This document shows, piece after piece, positions 1 through 4,842 of a stretch of DNA of 6,058 nt. The notes beneath the pieces were generated by a model, which saw only the letters and a program-made list of their open reading frames with translations, ran no database searches and was not told where the DNA came from. This DNA comes from Deltaproteobacteria bacterium (GTDB lineage Bacteria; Desulfobacterota; Syntrophia; Syntrophales; JAAYKM01), in contig JAGVTI010000071.1 of NCBI GenBank assembly GCA_019136935.1, forward strand, positions 1 to 6,058, read 5' to 3'. The position numbers and the translations under genes are program-made. How positions within the stretch are numbered: the first letter of the stretch is position 1; each line of letters opens with the position of its first letter.

Positions 1-544
1 GTTTTTCCCCGTCTCTGATAAAGAAAAACAGGGTGTATGCCATGACGGCAAACTGGACCAGCAGGATCAGCGTGTTCTGGGTCATGGTTTGCAGGGTTGT
101 GAGGATATAATTGGCGATACTCTTGGCAATTTCGGAGAACTTCGTTGTCCAGAAAGTTTCGTCCACGGACAGGATCGCACGGAAATATGGATGGTTTTTG
201 ATTTCGTTGCCGATTTCGCCGATCTTGGCGCGGAGGCTGCTTTCCGATGCGTTCAGGGCGTCGTAAAGCAGGATCGATTCTTTGAGCAGGAGGCTTGCCA
301 CGAGCGCGGACGGTAGAATGATCAGGATCAGGATCAGGAAGATCGTCAAGGTGGCACTCAGGTTCGGGCGATGCAGCTTTTTCTCAAGCCTCCGGTAAAC
401 GGGGCTGAACAGGCTTGCCAGGACGGCGGCCCAGAACAGGGGGAAAAAGAAGGGTTTCAGCAGGAGAACGGACAGTAACGTGACACCGCCCAGCAAAATC
501 ACCAAAAGGATGTTGCTGAATTTTCGATCGTCCAACGGTTCCAT
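1..544 (-). CDS. AI-2E family (PerM/TqsA-like) membrane transporter, N-terminal half, partial
   Basis: The reading frame starts at an ATG at 542-544 and stays open to the window edge, giving 181 residues; the 3' half is outside. The protein begins MEPLDDRKFSN and has hydrophobic stretches at about residues 11-30, 31-46, 63-87 and 155-176. The segment PFFFPLFWAAVLASLFSPVY followed by RRLEKKL, and the late LFFFIRDGE motif, are typical of the AI-2E/UPF0118 family (PF01594). These are inner-membrane proteins of about 350 residues with 7-8 helices. Characterised members export autoinducer-2 or act as sodium/proton antiporters, but most have no known substrate, so none is assigned here. A strong ribosome site (AAAGGAGA, 6 nt before the ATG) supports the start. 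The gene begins 29 bp after the methionine-synthase activation gene, so co-transcription is likely, but no functional link to leucine synthesis is visible. Confidence 0.85.
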   Translation of the reverse strand, partial: MEPLDDRKFSNILLVILLGGVTLLSVLLLKPFFFPLFWAAVLASLFSPVYRRLEKKLHRPNLSATLTIFLILILIILPSALVASLLLKESILLYDALNASESSLRAKIGEIGNEIKNHPYFRAILSVDETFWTTKFSEIAKSIANYILTTLQTMTQNTLILLVQFAVMAYTLFFFIRDGEK

Positions 545-550
545 GGGCAC

Positions 551-558
551 TCTCCTTT
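551..558 (-). promoter_or_regulatory. Ribosome binding site of the AI-2E family gene
   Basis: The minus strand reads AAAGGAGA, followed by six bases and then the ATG at 544. It fixes the start of a coding region that is otherwise supported only by its translation. It lies in the 29-bp gap after the preceding gene, so this cistron can initiate on its own from a shared transcript. Confidence 0.7.
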
Positions 559-573
559 GTTCATGATTTCCTT

Positions 574-1206
574 TTAAGAAGGACCGTTTCCCGGGCCGGT
601 TTGATGGATGCCTGTGACCGCCGTGACGGATTTTTCGGGGACAAGGATGCTCTCTTTCGTGATCCGGATCCCGATATTCGAAAGCTCCAGAAGGCGGTAG
701 AGAATCTGCTGATTTTCCAGAACGAAGTCACCGTAGCCGGCGGAGTAGCGCCTTTTCAGGAGGGCTTTCCCTTCCCGGATCAAAGTCCGGCGGGTATAGT
801 CCATCAGCCAATCCAGGGCACCGTCGGTCATCTCGCTTGCCGTTGCGTCGAAGACCACCGCCCGGGTAACGGCATCCGTTGCCAGGGCGGCCCTGATTGC
901 CGCCATAACGGACTCTCCGGCGGTGGCACCCATGATCAGCACCTCGCTGCAGTTTTGAAGAAAAGCCGCAAGATTCGCACTTTCCAGGCGGATCTGGTTT
1001 TCCAGGAAGAGGAGACCCTTTTCGCGTCCGACGATCGGAATCCGCACGGCGCTCCCCTTCAGATGGATCAACGCCAGGGCTTCATCGATATATCCGTCGG
1101 TCTGTTGTTTCTGCTGGGCGTTGATTTGGGTGATCTTGAGATGGTAACCCAGGCGCTGATAGATTTTCTCTCTTGGCGGAGCGATCCTGATGGTGTGAAA
1201 CACCAT
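574..1206 (-). CDS. Stand-alone vitamin B12-dependent methionine synthase activation-domain protein
   Basis: This 210-residue soluble protein resembles the C-terminal activation domain of cobalamin-dependent methionine synthase (Met_synt_B12, PF02965), which binds S-adenosylmethionine and supports reductive methylation of inactive cob(II)alamin. The segment RRYSAGYGDF (residues 152-161) corresponds to the RPAPGYPA AdoMet-binding motif of E. coli MetH. Downstream, IGIRITKESILVPEKSVTAV (178-197) matches the GMKLTESFAMWPGASVSG region. The middle part (LIMGATAGESV near 90-100, AVVFDATASE near 116-125) fits the pattern of free-standing homologues such as Thermotoga maritima TM0269. The pterin, homocysteine and cobalamin domains of MetH are absent, so it would act on a separate methyltransferase not encoded here. 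The start has an AAGGGAAAGG ribosome site just upstream. The gene lies 81 bp after leuD and 29 bp before the AI-2E gene. The family call is fairly secure; the partner is unknown. Confidence 0.78.
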   Translation of the reverse strand: MVFHTIRIAPPREKIYQRLGYHLKITQINAQQKQQTDGYIDEALALIHLKGSAVRIPIVGREKGLLFLENQIRLESANLAAFLQNCSEVLIMGATAGESVMAAIRAALATDAVTRAVVFDATASEMTDGALDWLMDYTRRTLIREGKALLKRRYSAGYGDFVLENQQILYRLLELSNIGIRITKESILVPEKSVTAVTGIHQTGPGNGPS

Positions 1207-1232
1207 ACCGTACCTTTCCCTTGATTGGGCGG

Positions 1233-1273
1233 GCCGGTCCTCCGGGGGAGAATTTTGTTGGAGAAGGACCGGC
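1233..1273 (-). other. Inverted repeat in the gap after leuD
   Basis: GCCGGTCC at 1233-1240 is the exact reverse complement of GGACCGGC at 1266-1273. A further TCC/GGA pairing is possible across a small bulge. On the leuD transcript this would form a GC-rich stem with a loop of about 25 nt. The following RNA (CCGCCCAATCAAGGG) has no U run, so it does not look like an intrinsic terminator. It may mark an RNA processing or stability site between leuD and the next gene, or be fortuitous. Confidence 0.4.
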
Positions 1274-1287
1274 TGTTCCGTTTATGA

Positions 1288-1785
1288 TCAGGCGGTTTTA
1301 GCCTGCTTTTTCATGATGTGCTTCATCAGACCGCCGTCGACGATCAGTTCCTGCATGAAGGGCGGAATGGGGTTGATCCGGAGCACCTCTCCTTGAGCAA
1401 GTGTGATGGTTCCTGCGTCTCCGTCCACCGTAACGGTTTCCCCTTCCTTGATCCGGTCGTAGAGCTCCTGCGATTCAAAGATGGGAAGCCCCATGTTGAA
1501 GGCGTTCCGGTAAAAAATACGGGCGAAGCTCTTTGCGATGACGCAGGAGATTCCCGCGGCCTTGATGGCGATGGGCGCATGCTCACGGGATGAACCGCAA
1601 CCGAAATTTTCACCGCCCACAAGAATATCCCCCGCGGCCACCTTCTCCGGAAACGACGGGTCTGCGTCTTCCATGCAGTGTGAAGCCAGGACGGCGTGAT
1701 CCGTCGTGTTCAGATAGCGGGCCGGAATGATCGCATCCGTGTCGATGTTATCGCCGAATTTCCAAATTTTCCCCTGAAATTTCAT
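1288..1785 (-). CDS. leuD: 3-isopropylmalate dehydratase small subunit (LeuD)
   Basis: LeuD is the swivel-domain subunit of isopropylmalate isomerase. With LeuC it interconverts 2- and 3-isopropylmalate in the cytoplasm. The 165-residue product opens with KIWKFGDNIDTDAIIPARYL (residues 6-25), the usual start of short-type LeuD. It carries GGENFGCGSSREHAP (57-71), the substrate-loop signature of the aconitase swivel domain, and SFARIFYRNAFNMGLP (86-101). The length matches the short HacB/archaeal-type LeuD rather than the roughly 200-residue enteric form, in agreement with the 420-residue LeuC next to it. The ATG has a GAGGGG ribosome site 6 nt upstream. The gene is separated from leuC by 146 bp, more than the other gaps of the cluster. 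Short-type subunits can also belong to homoaconitase or dimethylmalate hydratase, but neighbouring leuA, leuB and leuC make the leucine role by far the likeliest. Confidence 0.95.
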   Translation of the reverse strand: MKFQGKIWKFGDNIDTDAIIPARYLNTTDHAVLASHCMEDADPSFPEKVAAGDILVGGENFGCGSSREHAPIAIKAAGISCVIAKSFARIFYRNAFNMGLPIFESQELYDRIKEGETVTVDGDAGTITLAQGEVLRINPIPPFMQELIVDGGLMKHIMKKQAKTA

Positions 1786-1850
1786 ATTTTTCCCCTCGCA
1801 ATGGCCTGATCCGTAAAGAGGCCTGTTTCGTCATCCTTGGGGCGTAGCAT
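1782..1850 (-). CDS. Possible 22-codon small ORF overlapping the leuD start
   Basis: An ATG at 1848-1850 opens a 22-codon frame (starting MLRPKDDETG, ending AIARGKI) whose TGA stop at 1782-1784 overlaps the leuD ATG as ATGA. The frame remains open a further 17 codons upstream, and a TTG at 1863-1865 could serve as an earlier start. No convincing ribosome site precedes either start. It has only two leucines and no leucine run, so it is not a classic leu attenuator peptide. The ATGA overlap would suit translational coupling to leuD. A frame this short can arise by chance, and I recognise no homologue. Confidence 0.22.
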   Translation of the reverse strand: MLRPKDDETGLFTDQAIARGKI

Positions 1851-1888
1851 TTTCTCGCAGATCAATTCTTCTATGCGTCCAGGATGAC
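1830..1888 (-). other. Imperfect inverted repeat in the leuC-leuD gap
   Basis: GTCATCCT(T)GG at 1830-1840 pairs with CCAGGATGAC at 1879-1888. This gives eight uninterrupted pairs, one bulged base and two more GC pairs, with a loop of about 38 nt. It lies upstream of the leuD ribosome site and spans the start of the small open frame at 1782-1850. It is not followed by a T run. It could form an RNA structure that tunes leuD translation or mRNA processing; this is inferred from pairing alone. Confidence 0.38.
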
Positions 1889-1903
1889 TGCCTGATTGTG
1901 TTT

Positions 1904-1933
1904 AACCGTACCGTCGAACGGATGGTACGGGTT
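1904..1933 (-). other. Small hairpin at the leuC stop codon
   Basis: AACCGTACC at 1904-1912 pairs with GGTACGGGTT at 1924-1933 with one bulged base, leaving an 11-nt loop. The hairpin overlaps the leuC TAA (1932-1934). On the transcript it is followed by AAACACAATC rather than a U run, so it is unlikely to be a strong intrinsic terminator. A 3'-end stabilising or partial attenuating structure between leuC and leuD is possible. Confidence 0.42.
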
Positions 1934-3194
1934 ATTTCAATTCATCCGGTCCCGCGAGCCGACCCATGACTGCGGAGGCGGCGGCGACGGCGGGGTTGGA
2001 CAGATAAACCTCGCTGCCGGGGTGACCCATCCGGCCGACGAAGTTACGGTTGGTCGTCGCGACGGCCCGTTCTCCCTGCGCCAGGATGCCCATATGACCG
2101 CCGAGGCAGGGTCCGCAGGTGGGTGGGCTGATAATGGCGTTGGCGTCCATGAAGACGTTCATGAGTCCTTCGTCCATGGCCATCCGGTATACCTCCGGCG
2201 TGGCCGGGATGATGAGAAGCCGCACGTGGGAGGCGGCTTTTCGGCCCTTGAGCACCTGAGCCGCGACACGCAAATCCTCGATACGGCCGTTCGTGCAGGA
2301 GCCGATGACGGCCTGATCGATGCGGACATTACCGACGTTGCTGATTCCTTTCGTGTTCGACGGCAGATGGGGGAAAGCCACCTGGGGCTCGATCCGGCTG
2401 CAGTCGATCTCGATCGTTTCGCAGTAGACCGCATCCGCGTCGGAAGCGTATTCCGTCCAGGGTCTTTTCGCCCGGGGTTTCACATAGGCCCGGGTGATGT
2501 CGTCACAGGCGAAGATGCCGTTTTTTGCTCCTGCCTCGATGGCCATGTTGGCCATGGACATGCGGTCCGCCATGCCGAGGGAGGCAAGCGTTTCCCCTGT
2601 GATTTCCATGGCTTTGTAGAGGGCGCCGTCGACGCCGATTTTCCCGATGATATAAAGGATCAGGTCTTTGCCGGATACCCAGGGGTTGAGCTTTCCGAAG
2701 AGGACAAACTTCATCGACTCGGGTACCTTGAACCAGACCTCTCCCGTCAGCATGGCCGCCGCGAGATCCGTGCTCCCCACGCCGGTGGCGAAAGCCCCCA
2801 GGGCGCCGTAGGTGCAGGTATGACTGTCCGCCCCGATAACGAGATCGCCGGGCAGAACAATGCCCTTTTCGGGTAAGAGAGCGTGTTCGACCCCGACTTC
2901 TCCCCCTTCGTAGTAATGGGTGAGAATCTGTGACTTCGCGAATTCCCGAACGAATTTGCACTGTTGTGCCGAACTGATGTCCTTGTTCGGAGTAAAATGG
3001 TCGGGAATCAGAACCACCTTGTCCTTGTCAAAAACCTGTTTTCCCCCCGCCTTCTGGAACTCCTCGATGGCGATGGGAGCCGTAATATCGTTACCCAGGG
3101 CGATATCCACTCTGGCGTTGATAAGCATCCCCGGGTGTACTTCCTGCAGATCCGCGTGCGCCGCGAGGATCTTTTCCGTAATCGTCATTCCCAC
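1932..3194 (-). CDS. leuC: 3-isopropylmalate dehydratase large subunit (LeuC)
   Basis: LeuC is the catalytic iron-sulfur subunit of isopropylmalate isomerase and pairs with LeuD. The protein has the aconitase-family fold signatures in order: [11 protein letters not shown] (residues 62-72), [20 protein letters not shown] (119-138), [17 protein letters not shown] (296-312), [12 protein letters not shown] (358-369) and [20 protein letters not shown] (381-400). Cys300, Cys360 and Cys363 are the expected [4Fe-4S] ligands. At 420 residues it is the short HacA/archaeal-type LeuC, not the 466-residue enteric type. The chosen start is a GTG (3192-3194) because GGAG lies 7 nt upstream; an ATG two codons later (3186-3188) would sit 13 nt from that site. 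The gene follows leuB after 21 bp, and leuD follows after 146 bp. Homoaconitase activity cannot be excluded from sequence, but the neighbourhood argues for leucine synthesis. Confidence 0.96.
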   Translation of the reverse strand: MGMTITEKILAAHADLQEVHPGMLINARVDIALGNDITAPIAIEEFQKAGGKQVFDKDKVVLIPDHFTPNKDISSAQQCKFVREFAKSQILTHYYEGGEVGVEHALLPEKGIVLPGDLVIGADSHTCTYGALGAFATGVGSTDLAAAMLTGEVWFKVPESMKFVLFGKLNPWVSGKDLILYIIGKIGVDGALYKAMEITGETLASLGMADRMSMANMAIEAGAKNGIFACDDITRAYVKPRAKRPWTEYASDADAVYCETIEIDCSRIEPQVAFPHLPSNTKGISNVGNVRIDQAVIGSCTNGRIEDLRVAAQVLKGRKAASHVRLLIIPATPEVYRMAMDEGLMNVFMDANAIISPPTCGPCLGGHMGILAQGERAVATTNRNFVGRMGHPGSEVYLSNPAVAAASAVMGRLAGPDELK

Positions 3195-3201
3195 GATCTT
3201 T

Positions 3202-3205
3202 CTCC
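3202..3205 (-). promoter_or_regulatory. Ribosome binding site selecting a GTG start for leuC
   Basis: The minus strand has GGAG 7 nt before the GTG at 3192-3194. The first downstream ATG, at 3186-3188, would be 13 nt away, which is long for initiation. The spacing therefore favours the GTG and adds two residues (M-G) to the N-terminus. Confidence 0.6.
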
Positions 3206-3215
3206 TGTCTTTCCT

Positions 3216-4283
3216 TTAACCTGCCATTACGTACCGGGCGATCAGGTCTCCCACATCGCTTGTTCCCATTCCCATCTTGCCGGCATCCATAGATTTGAAG
3301 TTTTTCTTAATCGCCTTCTGGACGGCCGCTTCGATCATCTGGGCAGCTTTACTCTCACCCAGGCAGTCCAGGAGCATGGCGCCGGCTGTGATGGCGGCCA
3401 GGGGATTGATGACGTTTTTTCCCGTATATTTCGGTGCGGACCCGCCGATGGGTTCGAACATGGACGTGCCTTCGGGGTTGATGTTTCCGCCGCAGGCGAT
3501 CCCCATGCCGCCCTGGATCATGGCGCCCAAATCGGTGATGATGTCGCCGAACATGTTGTCCGTCACGATGACGTCGAACCACTCGGGATTCTTCACCATC
3601 CACATGCAGGTGGCGTCGACGTGGGCGTAGTCGGTCTTGATTCCCGGGTATTCCGTGGCGATCTCGTGGAAGGCCCTTTCCCAGAGGTCGAAGGCGAAGG
3701 TCAGGACGTTGGTCTTTCCGCACAGGGTGAGTTTGTTGTCCTTGTTGCGCTTTTTAGTGTATTCGAAGGCGTACCGGAGACAGCGTTCGACGCCCTTGCG
3801 CGTATTGATCGATTCCTGAATCGCCACCTCGTCTTTCGTTCCCTTCTTCAGGCACCCGCCGGCTCCGGCGTAAAGGCCTTCCGTGTTTTCCCGGACGACG
3901 ACGAAGTCAATCTCCTTCGGACCCTTGTTTTTCAGGGGCGTATCGACTCCTTCGTAGAGCTTCACGGGGCGGAGGTTGATGTACTGATCCAGTTCGAAAC
4001 GGGTCCGCAGCAGGATCCCTTTTTCCAGGATGCCGGGTTTGACGTCGGGATGACCGATGGCCCCGAGAAAAATCGCCTTGAACTGGCGCAATTCGTTGAG
4101 GACGCTGTCGGGAAGAATCTCCCCCGTCTTCTTGTAACGTTCGCCGCCGATATCGTAGTGGGTATAGCGGAGCGTGAATCCCAGAACCCCGGCAGCCGCA
4201 TCCAGCACCTTCAATCCTTCGGCGACGACTTCAGGACCGGTTCCATCTCCCGGCATGACCGCAACGTTGTATTCCTTACCCAT
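3216..4283 (-). CDS. leuB: 3-isopropylmalate dehydrogenase (LeuB)
   Basis: LeuB oxidises 3-isopropylmalate with NAD(P) and decarboxylates it to 2-ketoisocaproate in the cytoplasm. This 355-residue protein has the usual length and motifs of the beta-decarboxylating dehydrogenases: VMPGDGTGPEVV (9-20), GILLRTRFELDQYINLRP (89-106), DFVVVRENTEGLYAG (126-140), CGKTN (188-192), VDAT (222-225) and TDNMFGDIITD (241-251). Predicted catalytic and metal residues are Arg105, Arg131, Tyr138, Lys190, Asp223, Asp247 and Asp251. The RFELDQYINLRP helix resembles the actinobacterial LeuB type. The coenzyme loop is unusual, GGSAPKYTG (280-288), where classic LeuB has HGSAPDIAG. A very strong ribosome site (GAGGAGGT, 6 nt before the ATG) fixes the start. 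leuC follows 21 bp downstream. Tartrate or D-malate dehydrogenase is a conceivable alternative from the fold, but the position between leuA and leuC supports LeuB. Confidence 0.93.
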   Translation of the reverse strand: MGKEYNVAVMPGDGTGPEVVAEGLKVLDAAAGVLGFTLRYTHYDIGGERYKKTGEILPDSVLNELRQFKAIFLGAIGHPDVKPGILEKGILLRTRFELDQYINLRPVKLYEGVDTPLKNKGPKEIDFVVVRENTEGLYAGAGGCLKKGTKDEVAIQESINTRKGVERCLRYAFEYTKKRNKDNKLTLCGKTNVLTFAFDLWERAFHEIATEYPGIKTDYAHVDATCMWMVKNPEWFDVIVTDNMFGDIITDLGAMIQGGMGIACGGNINPEGTSMFEPIGGSAPKYTGKNVINPLAAITAGAMLLDCLGESKAAQMIEAAVQKAIKKNFKSMDAGKMGMGTSDVGDLIARYVMAG

Positions 4284-4371
4284 ATGTCAACCTCCTCAAG
4301 TGTATTTTTAAAATGAAACCCTCCGGAACAAGCAGGATTTTTTCCCCGGAACGGTATAAAAACGAGGGCCT

Positions 4372-4401
4372 ATCTTTTTCAGAGAAAATTCCGAATGTCA
4401 A
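4372..4401 (-). promoter_or_regulatory. Possible internal promoter upstream of leuB
   Basis: A perfect TTGACA (4396-4401) overlaps the thioesterase TGA stop. After 18 bp comes AAAGAT (4372-4377), only a 3-of-6 match to the sigma-70 -10 box. The 114-bp gap before leuB is AT-richer than the genes around it. A secondary promoter for leuBCD would be plausible, but the weak -10 element keeps this tentative. Confidence 0.22.
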
Positions 4402-4841
4402 CGGAAAATCTCCTCTTGGACGGCCGCTTTTTCCCGGAGGATCGCCAGGATGTCTTCGGGAATGTCCTTCGCCTTCAGGTGTTTTGGATTCGAGGCGTCG
4501 ATACAGATCCGCTTTTCCATTCCTTCGACCAGAACGGAGCCGTCTTCGGCCCCGACAATCCGGGACTTGAAAGTGACCGTTTTCTTGCCGATTTCTTCGA
4601 TTTCCGAGATGACGTGAATCGTGTCCAAGTAACGGCCGGGTTTCAGATAGGAACAGCGCGATTCCACGAGACCGAACTGAAGCTGCCGTGATTGCAGAAG
4701 CATCTGATGATTCAGGCCGATTGCATCGAACATGAGGTGGTTCGCGGTGTCAATCCATTCGTAGTAATGAGGGTAGTAGACGATACCCGCCGCATCCAGG
4801 TCACCCCAGCCGATTTGTTTTTCCAGGATGAATTGCGACAT
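4398..4841 (-). CDS. 4-hydroxybenzoyl-CoA thioesterase-family hotdog acyl-CoA thioesterase
   Basis: The 147-residue protein is a single hotdog-fold thioesterase of the 4HBT family, hydrolysing an acyl-CoA to the free acid and CoA in the cytoplasm. The N-terminal segment GWGDLDAAGIVYYPHYYEWI (residues 11-30) closely follows the FGDCDPAGIVWYPNY motif of Pseudomonas 4-hydroxybenzoyl-CoA thioesterase, with Asp16 at the catalytic Asp17 position. It is closer to that type than to YbgC, which usually has a D-T-D-x-x-G-V-V-Y-H pattern. The length is normal for the family and there is no signal or membrane segment. The ATG lies one base after the leuA stop; its likely ribosome site (AAGGTGG) is inside the leuA 3' end, about 12 nt upstream, so coupled translation is likely. 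The leucine pathway has no known need for such an enzyme because LeuA releases CoA itself. The substrate is unknown; an aromatic or branched acyl-CoA is conceivable. Confidence 0.85.
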   Translation of the reverse strand: MSQFILEKQIGWGDLDAAGIVYYPHYYEWIDTANHLMFDAIGLNHQMLLQSRQLQFGLVESRCSYLKPGRYLDTIHVISEIEEIGKKTVTFKSRIVGAEDGSVLVEGMEKRICIDASNPKHLKAKDIPEDILAILREKAAVQEEIFR

Positions 4842-4842
4842 T

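Noticed and set aside
601..1224. A 207-codon plus-strand open frame almost exactly opposite the MetH activation-domain gene.
   Set aside because: The minus-strand product matches a known domain and has a ribosome site, while the plus-strand product shows no recognisable motif.
1233..1273. Rho-independent terminator after leuD.
   Set aside because: The stem is GC-rich, but the loop is long and no U run follows on the transcript.
1786..1931. Leucine attenuator with a Leu-codon-rich leader peptide.
   Set aside because: The small frame here has only two Leu codons, no Leu run and no terminator with a U tract. An attenuator would also be expected upstream of leuA, outside the window.
1896..2876. 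A 326-codon plus-strand open frame opposite leuC.
   Set aside because: It is antisense to leuC, whose iron-sulfur and substrate motifs are intact; the translation looks like low-complexity shadow sequence.
4285..4290. A second TTGACA just before the leuB start.
   Set aside because: It falls between the ribosome site and the ATG, and no -10-like box lies at suitable spacing inside leuB.
2964..4316. A 450-codon open frame on the plus strand opposite leuB.
   Set aside because: It lies antisense to a clear leuB with catalytic motifs and a strong ribosome site. Its translation is rich in His, Asp, Gly and Phe with no recognisable domain, as expected for the shadow of a GC-rich gene.
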